A stretch of DNA of 64,000 nt, from the NCBI GenBank assembly GCA_021927905.1, contig BLLK01000047.1:248001-312000 (forward strand). The letters run 5' to 3'. Of this stretch, positions 32,433 to 41,790 are shown in pieces. Within the stretch, counting starts at the first letter, position 1; each line of letters opens with the position of its first letter. Under the pieces are notes generated by a model. The model did no database searches. It saw only the letters and a program-made list of their open reading frames with translations, and was not told the origin of the DNA. The position numbers and the translations under genes are program-made. The DNA is from Chaetoceros tenuissimus (lineage: Eukaryota; Bacillariophyta; Thalassiosirophyceae; Chaetocerotales; Chaetocerotaceae).

Positions 32433-32951
32433 TTACATATCATCGTCAGATATGTCTATTTCAATCGGATTTTCTCTTGCTTCTTCATTCCGTCTGGCAA
32501 GAGCTGATGATCTTGTCTCCCTAGTGTTTCGACCTTCATCAGAATGGTCTATTTCAATCGGATTTTCTCTTGCTTCTTCATTCCGTCTGGCAAGAGCTGC
32601 CGTTCTAGTCTCCATAGTGTTTCGACCTTCACATGAGCAAGTCACATATTCAACACCATTCGTGTTCACTTTATTGCAAAGAATACAGAAATAAACAAAT
32701 TGTGGACGATGATTTCTACAAGCGATGATGTTGCATCCCCCATTGGCCACCAAAATCATCACTTTACAGACTGGACACTTTACATTTCCTTCCCTAAGGT
32801 TTTCAATCTTTATTACTGAGTTTCCTGTTCTCAGTCGTTTACTCCGACGCTGAATAGTAGATGCATTTGTTTCAGAAGGTAAAGCCTCATCAACATACTC
32901 TTCCTCCGATTCCTCTTCTTCGGATTCTTCATCTTCGCTGGGACATGTCAA
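32433..32951 (-). CDS. Acidic, IBR/RING2-like zinc module; probable last exon or fragment of the NZF gene
   Basis: The 172-codon frame has no ATG before its zinc module (the first in-frame Met is inside CKVMI), so it is unlikely to be an independent gene. It contains a Glu/Ser run (EDEESEEEESEEE) and a nuclear-like RRSKRLR. A CPVCKVMILVANGGCN-type module follows with later CRNH and FCILC, resembling half of an IBR/RING2 zinc domain from RBR ubiquitin ligases. Two direct repeats of ALARRNEEARENPIEID come last. It starts 3 bases after the stop of the NZF protein, in another frame. A 38-base candidate intron (donor GTGATA after GACAAAT) would fuse the frames but is very short. Confidence 0.45.
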   Translation of the reverse strand: MTCPSEDEESEEEESEEEYVDEALPSETNASTIQRRSKRLRTGNSVIKIENLREGNVKCPVCKVMILVANGGCNIIACRNHRPQFVYFCILCNKVNTNGVEYVTCSCEGRNTMETRTAALARRNEEARENPIEIDHSDEGRNTRETRSSALARRNEEARENPIEIDISDDDM

Positions 32952-32953
32952 GT

Positions 32954-35900
32954 TCAGTCACTTCTATCACATTTGTCAGAAGAAGGAATGGGCATAGCCA
33001 AAGCAGAATTCTCAAGTGATGGTGGCATCTTTGCTGTCTTTCCAGTGCTGCACATTGTACATGCTGAATCGTCCATCGAGTTGAGAGACTTACATGTATT
33101 GCATTTCCACTGCTCTAGCTTGGTGGTATCAGAAGAAGGAACGGGCATAGCCAAAGCAGAATTCTCAAGTGATGGTGGCATCTTTGCTGTCTTTCCAGTG
33201 CTGCACATTGTACATGCTGAATCGTCCATCGAGTTGAGAGACTTACATGTATTGCATTTCCACTGCTCTAGCTTGGTGGTATCAGAAGAAGGAACGGGCA
33301 TAGCCAAAGCAGAATTCTCAAGTGATGGTGGCATCTTTGCTGTCTTTCCAGTGCTGCACATTGTACATGCTGAATTGTCCATCGAGTTGAGAGACTTACA
33401 TGTATTGCATTTCCACTGCTCTAGCTTGGTGGTATCAGAAGAAGGAACAGACGTCTTTGTTGTCTTTTTGGTGCCACATATTGCACATTCTGAATTGTCC
33501 ATTGAGTTGAGAAACGTACACTTTTCGCAGCTCCATTTCTCTAGCTTGGTGGTATCAGAAGAAGGAACAGACATCTTTGCTTTCTTTTCGGTGCCACATA
33601 TTGCACATTCTGAATTGTCCATTGAGTTGAGAAACGTACACTTTTCGCAGCTCCATTTCTCTAGCTTGGTGGTATCAGAAGAAGGAACAGACATCTTTGC
33701 TTTCTTTTCGGTGCCGCATGCTGTACATGTTGAATCATCTATCGAGTTGTGAAGTGTACATCTTTGGCATGCCCATTGCTCTAGCATGATGGTATCAGAA
33801 GAAGGAACAGACAAAGCAAAAGAATCCTGAAGTGATGGAGAAGTAGAATTCTCAAGTGTTGGGCCAGTAGAATTCTCAAATGCAAGGGACATTGGAGTGC
33901 TGTCTTCCTTTGCATTTTCACTAACATTGGGATGCATGGTAGGCTCAACCTCGACAACTTCCTTTGCAGCCATCTTTTTTTCCGTATCTTTCTGTTCATT
34001 CTCAGAATCTACATAGTCACGAACCTCTCTGAGTATGTCTGCAAGCTCAGGTAACTTCTTTCGAAACATATTGCTAAGGGCATTGCAAAATGAACATTTT
34101 TTCGTTGCAGAATATACTGTTGTATTGTTGTTGAAGGCTTCCAAGATTTGATTTGTCATAGTTGGTTTCACTTTTTTGTAGTATTCCTCAAACAATGCTA
34201 CCACCTCCTTTGGTCCACCAACACAACTTTTCAAAGAGAGTCCTTGATTATTACGAACTGCATTTTCAATCTGAGACAGTTTAGGTACCAGGGGCTTGTA
34301 AATGTGAAGATGTAGCTCTTGCGAATCATCTTTTTTACGAATTTTGTTAAAGGTGCCGGCAGCACCATAAAGAAATACAGGCTCCAACGCATCTTTTCTT
34401 CTTGCCTCAACTATTCTTGCCTTTTCAATACTCTCACGAAAATCTTCAAAATTATCTAGAAGATTGAACTTTCCTGCAACTGCTTTGAATATATGCAATG
34501 ATTTCGGTTCGTCCTTTTTATCTATATCAAATCTTTGCATATCGTTCCATACTTTTACTCGTTCCAATTGAGCAACAAGGTTTTTGGGACCATCTCGCAA
34601 ACGATCAGCGAGAGATTTGCAAAGAGAACAATAATTTATACTCGTACAAGCTTTGAGATTCAAGGCGTGACTGCTGCACATCAAAAGAATTACATCTCTC
34701 ATGTATTGACCAAGTTCTTTTTCAAGAAGATTGAAAAGGTCCTCTCTTGTACCAAACAATTCTTGAAATTGAATGTCCCTTTTCTCCTGTTGAGCTTGTC
34801 TCAAAAGCTCCAACTTTTCTTCAATTCCAGACATAATTGCGTATTGCAGAACATTGCTATTTTCATGCTTAGATATGAACTTGAATGTTTCTTTTTTCGA
34901 GAAAGTAAGTATTTGCGACGGGTCATCTACAGCTTTGATGTTGGCTATGGCTTCTTCAATCTCTTCCTTTTTAGCTCTTTTCTTTGAATCTGGCCATTGC
35001 TCTGGAATATTGAATTTCTTTGCAACCAAAGTAATCATGGAGGTGACCTCTGCATTCCTACTTTTGCCTAACTGAGCATTTCCACAAATGCTGCATACAA
35101 AGTAATAGATATCACTATCGACTGAAGAATGTTTTGGGTATGGAGAACCATCAAGTAACTCGAAAATTTTCTGGGCAAGTGGCTTTCCAACCAAGATTGA
35201 TAACGCTGTGAATATATGTAATGGTGATCCTAAAACGGCACAACTCTCACTCTCAAGAATTTCCTTTTCAAAAAGCCAAAAATAAGTATAAAGAGCAATT
35301 GTGATTTCTCTTTGCATTCCGTTTCCCCTTTTCTCTATGAGGTCATGACTGCCAACTTTCTTTTTACCATGGAGATTCCCTCGACCAATCAAATTTCTTT
35401 GAAGTTGTGTCAAGGGTTCCCTAAGATCATACATGTATTCCTGCAATGTTCGTGGAGTCATCACATCAGTCATACCAGCCTCTTCCAGTAACCTTGTATA
35501 AAAGGATATAGAGGCACCACCACCGTCTAAATAATCTTTATAGACCAAGTACATGTCTTCTATCCAAGCATGGACTCCCATTGAAAATTTGTGATTCGAT
35601 TCTGACGACTATAACAATTTACCAATAATTAGATAAATTTATTTGATTCAAAGCGAGAATCAGATTCATTCATTAAAATACTTACCGATTGCGCTTCTGA
35701 CTGTCTCTCTCTACTCCTCTGTCCCCATTGATGACTGACACCAGGTTTGTGTGTTTCCTGCTTTTGCCATTCATCCGGTGTAATGCCTTGGTAAGTTGTA
35801 ACATTGCATTTGTCTTGAGTTAGAAGTCGTTCTGTATCTTCAAGACTAAGATGCTGCTGTGCCAGCAATGCCAAAGCTTCATCACGTCGCTTGTTGCTAT

Positions 35901-36150
35901 CATTTTGTAAAATTAGTTTGGTTTCCATGAAATTTGAATCATTGCATTCATAGACAACTCTCTTGCTTCTTGCACTATTACTAATTACATTGCCAAGTTC
36001 ATTGAACTGAGAGTCTATTATTCTCCCTAATTCTTGTGAATTCATGTCGCAACGTTTCTTTTTGATTTTGGCTTTGTATCTAGCCACGATTCCTTCCGCT
36101 CCATTCAGCTCAAACGCAGGAGATGCAGAGCTATCCTCCTCACCCTCCAT
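32954..36150 (-). CDS. Protein with six RanBP2/NZF zinc fingers and repeated CxxC helical modules
   Basis: Exon 1 is 36150-35686 (MEGEEDSSASPAFELNGAEG) and exon 2 is 35608-32954, joined at TCG|GTAAGT / TTATAG; total about 1,039 residues. The large N-terminal region is helical, with several spaced CxxC motifs (FVCSICGN, NYCSLCKSL, KKCSFCNAL). The similar surroundings of these motifs suggest a degenerate internal repeat; I do not recognise the family. The C-terminal third has six NZF fingers (W-x-C-x2-C-x10-C-x2-C). Finger 1 reads CTLHNS, fingers 2-3 read CTFLNS and fingers 4-6 read CKSLNS. The Thr-Phe pair needed for ubiquitin contact in Npl4-type NZFs is present only in 2-3. A ubiquitin or RNA-binding role is inferred. 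The last repeat unit is cut off abruptly (PSSDKCDRSD, stop). Confidence 0.72.
32977..33435 (-). repeat. 153-bp coding tandem repeat (three copies)
   Basis: Three near-identical 153-base units encode NZF fingers 4-6 plus a linker (51 residues: finger, then KMPPSLENSALAMPVPSSDT). Copies differ at only a few positions, for example the Asn/Asp in SMD(N/D)SAC. This indicates very recent expansion or gene conversion. Confidence 0.93.
33421..33900 (-). repeat. 120-bp coding tandem repeat
   Basis: The CTAGCTTGGTGGTATC-type junction recurs exactly every 120 bases at 33421, 33541 and 33661, and in a diverged form at 33781. Each unit encodes one 40-residue NZF finger plus a SVPSSDTTKLE linker. The array abuts the 153-base array, so two different unit lengths coexist in one protein. 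Confidence 0.9.
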
Positions 36151-36417
36151 GCTTGTACCAAAGGTATGGGATATGAATAGTATTGTAGGATGGAATGTTT
36201 TAGAGTGGAATGTTTGTTTGCAGTTTGGTTCTAATCGATGAGCCGCTGGAACACTGTTTGATTTTTTGGAAGTAGAAAGAACACAATAGAATAATCGATA
36301 CTGTCAAAAAAGGCCTTCCAAAATGGCCTTAAAATTAAAAAATCAAAAACTAAAGCTAGTTCACTTTCACTGTGTTTCGTCATTTTTTCCATTGTTTCAA
36401 TACAATTCCCAAATACC

Positions 36418-37295
36418 ATGCTGTGTAAGTACATTCAAATGTTGCTCTTATTCTCTTCCTTTCGATTTCTTAACATCCTCACCTTTCACTTACTTAAATA
36501 GCTCAATCGATTGTTGATCAAATGTTCATCGAAGGAAGGTTGTTCTTCGTCAGGCCAGATATTGTTGCAAGATCTTCTTTCAATGGTGAACTGTGGGAAA
36601 CAGTAGTAATGCCATATTTGTGGAATTATGTTATTAATCATTGTCAAGCAAAGACTGGTCGATTCATGATATATGCTCCTGATCCAAAGCATCCGCCAAC
36701 AAGAATGACAGAGCCTTTGACCGTGGGAAAGCTAATAGCTCTGGTTCCTTGTACAAAGCCGATGCTTTCTGTACTAGTGCCACTTTGTCGCGATATAAAG
36801 GTCTTTTTGATGGTCAATGGTGTCGCTTTTCGTCACAACGATCGAGGCATAGGTGTGCAGTCCCCAGACTTTCGGGGGATGGGAACGTTTGGAGACTTTC
36901 CAAAGTATCTTGGCTTTGGGCTAAAAGAAGAATCGAACTGGACTTACTTCAGACAGGAATCAATGACTTTTACCTTTATGGATAAAAAGGCAAGTGGTCG
37001 TATTCCACTTCAAGATGGAAATGATGAGAGACTGCAACATCATGCAATTTGTCCAGACTACAATCCAACTGTTGCATTGAAGGAAGTACAGAAAGCAAGT
37101 CTAACATTCGGAATCGATTTTTATTTGAAAAGAGGGGACGTGGATCCTGATACGAAAGAGAAAGACGATGATTATTCCAGCCTGGAATTAAAGCATGTTC
37201 GTGAAATTATGATGGCAGAAGGAGTCATCGAAGAACTTGACCATAAAGAGATGGAGACTACTGTTTTCAACAAAAAGAATGAGAAGATTGTATAG
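36418..37295 (+). CDS. Conserved-looking protein of unknown function
   Basis: The main frame is 36502-37295, with Met at 36522 and 257 residues from that Met. A tiny first exon 36418-36424 (ATGCTGT before GTAAGT) would join in frame to acceptor AAATAG at 36501, giving MLSQSIVDQMFIEG. I do not recognise the family. It has a compact hydrophobic core (VGKLIALVPCTKPMLSVLVP, KVFLMVNGVAFRH), a Gly-rich stretch (GMGTFGDFPKYLGFGL) and an acidic C-terminus. No signal peptide or membrane helix is clear. It is divergent from the NZF gene at 36150 and lies inside the segment between the two protease halves. Confidence 0.55.
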
Positions 37296-37602
37296 ATATT
37301 CTTAGAGTAAAATAGTATTTCAATTGAACAAGGCGAAGACAAGGAAGAACTAGTCAATCTAAAGCTATGTATGAGATGTGTACCAAAGATATTCGTCGGT
37401 AAAAGAAACGATCCTTTTATTGCGGCGCAAATGGCACGAATAGACTACAAAAAAACAGATGAACAACAGATATACGAAGAAAGAAAACGCAAAGTTCGCG
37501 AAGACTGTACGGAAAAATCATCAAAAAGAAGATAACATAGTCATGTTTAATTACCTTTGCCTAATATTTGTTTTTTTTTTACATAGTCCCCATCAATTAT
37601 CC
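37296..37602. other. Intergenic with an orphan 74-codon open frame
   Basis: A + strand frame at 37311-37535 has no early ATG but reads like coding sequence (LKLCMRCVPKIFVGKRNDPF, then a charged helix IDYKKTDEQQIYEERKRK). It may be a last exon of the unknown gene upstream, though I found no splice site in the right phase, or a relic. A poly-T run lies near 37570. Confidence 0.35.
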
Positions 37603-37911
37603 CTAAAGCCCCAAAGCTTCACATGCCTCACAAATGACTATTGCAGTTAGTCGAAATGGCTCTTTTCTTTTTTCAACTGGAAATATCAGTATGGTATTCA
37701 AACCTGGCTTCAGAACCCCTACATTGCTCATGTCTGTAACATGATGTTGCCGTAGACCGGGCCTTTTGTTGAGCCCATCAAGATATGTCAATCCCGGCAG
37801 AATGTTCTTTCGATTAAAAGGAACATTGGATGAAATTGCTATGTCTCTAGCTTTTTCAATCTTTTCTGGATTTTGTAAAATTGCCACGATTACTGGCGGA
37901 TAAAGCGAAGT
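37603..37911 (-). pseudogene. PINIT-like (PIAS/Siz SUMO ligase) fragment
   Basis: A 103-codon frame runs straight on from the broken protease N-terminal half in another frame, so it has no start of its own. It contains LPGLTYLDGLNKRPGLRQHH and VTDMSNVGVLKPGLNTILIF, which resemble the PINIT domain of PIAS/Siz SUMO E3 ligases (NKPG...PxDIT and the later LN-h-I strand). No SP-RING follows, so it would be inactive. The similarity is weak and read by eye; a chance open frame remains possible. Confidence 0.3.
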
Positions 37912-38363
37912 CAATGGGTTTCCAATCTAGTGGTGGATTCCACAGCACGGAACTCTTCATACTGGCCACAATTGGCAGAATCCATACACAATGTTCCAAC
38001 ATAGTAATACTCGGAGTCATTTGTGTATGCCCCCCTATCATCAAAGAAACAATGTGCTGCTGTCAAAATATATTGACTGGAAATGAGAGTTCCTCCACAT
38101 CCTTGCCAGTAGCCATAGTAATCAACTGGCAAAGCAAACCATGGGTAAGTATCATTTGGTACGTCAACCCCATTGTAGATTCGCTGTTTCATGTTTCGAG
38201 TAACATTTCTCAATTTCTTCATGCCTTCATTCTTGCTGGTACGCAGGATTACATCCTCATCACGTTTTGCCTTGAGAGGATGCGGAGACGACTGCTCTTG
38301 AGCATTGGTGAAAGAAGATGTCACCGAGAGCAGTGCAAGTAGAGCTTTGGAGAGCATGTTCAT
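37911..38363 (-). pseudogene. Trypsin-like protease, N-terminal half only
   Basis: The frame opens with a signal peptide (MLSKALLALLSVTSSFTNAQ) and a propeptide. The S1 start RIYNGVDVPNDTYPWFALPV and catalytic His in YILTAAHCFFDD follow, then YYYVGTLCMDSANCGQYEEF. It breaks off at TTRLETH, stop, before the catalytic Asp and Ser, in a single exon of about 150 residues. The opposite half of such a protein lies at 31013-32160 on the same strand and in the right order. A truncated secreted protein cannot be excluded. Confidence 0.75.
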
Positions 38364-38766
38364 GTTCCTGTAAGTTGTAAACTAAGTCACTACTGGGATG
38401 GATTGGTTTCATGGTTTCATTTTTCATCCAACAGCAGTCATGAGCATCTCAAATAATGTTCTTCATGAATGAAAGGTCATCAAAAAAATGTTCTTTATTT
38501 TGACGGGACTCAACCGTCCAAAAGAAAAAAGAGAGAAAGAGAAGAGAGACAGATAGGAATAATGTGTACGTACTTTAGCTTGATTTTTCTCAGCCAGTGA
38601 AAATAATAATTTTCGAGATCTTTTTCCTATGACGTATGGCAGTAGTATCTGCATCAATTAGAATGCAGATTGTCATCACTTCCACACTCATTTGAATAAT
38701 TTCAAACTGCATATAACTAAAGGTGGAAAGTTTTATGAATAGGAAGCTAGCTAGGACTGATTAAGA
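38364..38766. other. Divergent intergenic region
   Basis: About 400 bases lie between the protease N-terminal half (-) and the PPR gene (+). No gene recognised. Confidence 0.5.
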
Positions 38767-41190
38767 ATGAAGAATACACTCGTGGCCTGTCTTCTGTTGT
38801 CTCGGTTGAGATCTGGGGAAGCTTTTCTCTCAGGGAAATCATCCTCATCGCCATCTTCCTTTTTGATAGAAAAAGATGTATCAATCAGAGAAGGATCGAC
38901 TTTGCGTTACATGTCAACAATAGAGGTATCGAAACCTGCAAAGAAAAGATTCGGAACAAATTTGTCACTGGTTGCAGAATCTAATCCCAGCAAAAACTAT
39001 GCCACAATATTGAATCATTTATCTCATCAAAGAACCAGAGAGTCCGCACAAGAAGCCGAAGAATTGCTTTTATCCCTTGAAGCTTTAGATGAAGTAGAGA
39101 GTGGTGTAGTCAATACAGTTTTCTATGCAACTGTTATCAATGCTTGGGCAAATGTAGGCGATGCAGACAGAGCTCATAGAATTCTCCAACGTATGATTAA
39201 TCAAGCTGAAAGGACACAAATATGGCCAAACTCACATTGTTTTAGTGGAGTTATGAAGGCATATATTAATGCAAAGGGTCAAAATAATGACAGCTCATTA
39301 TCAGTGCCTAAGAAATGCGAAGATCTGTTGGATGAGATGATTGAAATTTCGAAAAGAAATGAAAACTGTGAGCAACCAAACACTGTTTGCTACAACACCT
39401 TAATCAATTCATACTCTGAAGAGATTACTGCCCTGTTCTTAAAAAGGAAAATGACAACAGTGGGTAATTTCAACCCTTTGTCTATGCAGAGAAACGATGA
39501 TGGCAATAAAGAGAAGGATATTTTGATAACAAAAGCACTTAAGATCCTTGATCAGATGGAGAATTCCAAGAGTGATTTACCAAGTCCTGACGTCTACACG
39601 TATTGTACCATCATATCTCTGTTAGGTAAATGTGAAGATGCAGACGCTGCAGAAATGGCAGAATCTTTACTGCCCAAGGTCAGTAAAAAATTCGATACCC
39701 CAACTTACAACGCAATCATTGCAGCATGGGCAAGTTCTGGGACTAGAAAAGGTGCAGAGCGTGCTACTGCACTTTTGAACGAATTGGAAGAAGCAATCGA
39801 CTCATTTGAAAATCCTGAAGAAATACCAAATGATTATGGACCAAATAGTGTCAGCTATTTTGCGACTATTAGTGCCTGGATCAAGAGTGCAGAAGCAGGA
39901 AATGGAGCTTATGCTGCAGAAAAGGCAGAAGAGATATTGAATCATATGAACGGCAGACTGCACTCTTCCTTGCTCCCAATAGAGGTCAAGGAGAAGCGCT
40001 TTCAACCTAACGTGATTGCCTATTCATCCATAATTGATTGTTGGAGTAAGAGCGGTTCTCCAAGTGCGGCTATGAGAGCAAAAAGTTTACTAAAAAATAT
40101 GATAGAGGCGAATGTGCAGCCAAATGTTTACACATATACTTCTGCTCTGACCTGTTACGCGAGATGTAATACATTGGATGGAGCTGTCGAAGCAACCAAA
40201 TTACTGGAACATATGAAGAGTGAAAGCAAGCGTACAGGCGACGTAAGCATGAGACCTACAATAGTGTCCTACTTTGCTGTCATTGATGCCTGGGCAAGAT
40301 CAGATTCTGAAGAAGCAGGTGATAAAGCTGAGGCCCTCTTGAACGAACTGGAAGAAATATATAAAGCTGGCGATGTCACCATGAAACCAGATGTAAGAGT
40401 CTACGCTAGGGTCTTGGCTGCATATGCTAAATCAAGCGATGTCAGTAATTACAAGAAAGCAGCTCTTCTTCTCAGAAAAATGGAAAAATATGCTCTAACT
40501 GGCAATGAAAAACATGCTTTGACAAAGCCAAATACTGTCTGCTACAATACATTGATCAGCTCTTGTGCAAGAAGAAATGATGCTATTGAAGCGTTCAATG
40601 TTCTTAATAAAATGGATCAATATAATACAAATGTCAAAGAAGATAAAGACAAAGCAATTCCAGACCATCACACTCTGAACAGTGTTATTTATTCTGTATC
40701 AAAAAGCAATATCAAAAACAAAGCTCAAAAGGCTATGAAGATATTGGAACGCCTTGAAAGATCTGACGGAGACTGGATGAGTCAACCATCTACAAAAAGT
40801 TACAATCTAGTCATTGCCGCATGTTCCCACAGTTTCAAAACTAGTGAAAAGGAAAAGTCTCAAGCATTAAAGATTGCACTCAACGTCTATGCGCGCATCA
40901 AGTCTTCTGCCCTGGTTGAACCTGATAGATTTACATATATCAGCTTACTGAAAACGATTGGGAAGCTGCTTCCTCCAAAATCCAAAAAGCGCAAAACACT
41001 CGTTGAAACCATTTTCGCACATTCTTGCCAAGAAGGCCTTGTAGATGATTCCATTCTAAGTAATTTCATAGCAGCAGCGCCCAGGGAACTTAGTGAGAAG
41101 CTGCTCGGAAAAGAAATTGTACAAGCGCCTTGCAAAGAGAAGCTACCTATTGAGTGGTGCCAAAGGTCTCAAGATTGTAGAAAACTATAA
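38767..41190 (+). CDS. Pentatricopeptide repeat (PPR) protein, organelle-targeted
   Basis: A single exon of 807 residues. The N-terminus (MKNTLVACLLLSRLRSGEAF then LSGKSSSS) looks like a signal peptide plus the AF-type plastid cleavage motif; mitochondrial targeting is the alternative. From about residue 115 to 760 it consists of roughly 13-15 P-class PPR units, recognisable by repeated TVCYNTLINSY, VSYFATISAWIKS, VIAYSSIIDCWSKSG, VYTYTSALTCYARC and TVCYNTLISSCARRN. PPR proteins bind specific organellar transcripts and affect processing, stability or translation. No SMR, DYW or other catalytic domain follows; the C-terminus is basic and short. Confidence 0.92.
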   Translation: MKNTLVACLLLSRLRSGEAFLSGKSSSSPSSFLIEKDVSIREGSTLRYMSTIEVSKPAKKRFGTNLSLVAESNPSKNYATILNHLSHQRTRESAQEAEELLLSLEALDEVESGVVNTVFYATVINAWANVGDADRAHRILQRMINQAERTQIWPNSHCFSGVMKAYINAKGQNNDSSLSVPKKCEDLLDEMIEISKRNENCEQPNTVCYNTLINSYSEEITALFLKRKMTTVGNFNPLSMQRNDDGNKEKDILITKALKILDQMENSKSDLPSPDVYTYCTIISLLGKCEDADAAEMAESLLPKVSKKFDTPTYNAIIAAWASSGTRKGAERATALLNELEEAIDSFENPEEIPNDYGPNSVSYFATISAWIKSAEAGNGAYAAEKAEEILNHMNGRLHSSLLPIEVKEKRFQPNVIAYSSIIDCWSKSGSPSAAMRAKSLLKNMIEANVQPNVYTYTSALTCYARCNTLDGAVEATKLLEHMKSESKRTGDVSMRPTIVSYFAVIDAWARSDSEEAGDKAEALLNELEEIYKAGDVTMKPDVRVYARVLAAYAKSSDVSNYKKAALLLRKMEKYALTGNEKHALTKPNTVCYNTLISSCARRNDAIEAFNVLNKMDQYNTNVKEDKDKAIPDHHTLNSVIYSVSKSNIKNKAQKAMKILERLERSDGDWMSQPSTKSYNLVIAACSHSFKTSEKEKSQALKIALNVYARIKSSALVEPDRFTYISLLKTIGKLLPPKSKKRKTLVETIFAHSCQEGLVDDSILSNFIAAAPRELSEKLLGKEIVQAPCKEKLPIEWCQRSQDCRKL

Positions 41191-41790
41191 CTTGTTATGA
41201 AACACTGTAATGTAAAATTAAGAACAAATAATGAATTGTAAGGTAACTCTACGACTACGACTACATATTTTTTGGTACTAATATGAATCAAAGTCACACT
41301 AATAGAAAATCAATTTCTGCTACGGTGGGAGGTACCGTAGGAAAGGCAGACATGCGAAACAAGGTATTGATGTGTATGGTAGGCCGTTTTAGATCAATTC
41401 CAGCCATACAATATGCCATTCTACGTATTTGAGTGGTTGCAGCTTGTTATTTTTGGATTTCAAATAGATATTTCTTCCTCTTCCGGAAGAGGAAACAGTG
41501 ACATTTCCACTTAAGCCACGTAATGTGGTCCACGTAATCAATACAACGAAGGTGGAGCTAATTTATGAAAATTAAGAATTTAAAGCTCGTGTCAACTTCG
41601 AAGTATATGTAATTTAGACTATTTATTTGATTAAAATAGAATGGAAATAAGGTAGTCTAAAATCTGCTCATTTTTTGTGACGAAGTGCGTGGAAGAATTT
41701 CAGGAAATTCTGGAAGGATCAAACCTACATAGGTATTAGAGTAGCTCTCATCGATGAAGAACAAACTCTAAAAGGCCATAATTTTACAAC
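41191..41790. other. Intergenic, SLC4 promoter region
   Basis: About 600 AT-rich bases. Two CCACGTAAT elements occur close together near 41515-41540 (CCACGTAATGTGGTCCACGTAAT). No perfect TGACGT element was seen. No gene or RNA recognised. Confidence 0.5.

Noticed and set aside
32973-33752. 259-codon + strand frame across the NZF repeats
   Set aside because: It is the shadow of the minus-strand zinc fingers, whose Cys spacing and frame continuity are clear.
33000-33900. CRISPR-like array
   Set aside because: The 120/153-bp periodicity is in-frame coding repeat with no spacers, in a eukaryote.
32160-37911. DNA transposon or retrotransposon interrupting the protease
   Set aside because: No transposase, integrase, reverse transcriptase, terminal repeats or target-site duplication could be seen by eye; the segment is reported as a rearrangement only.
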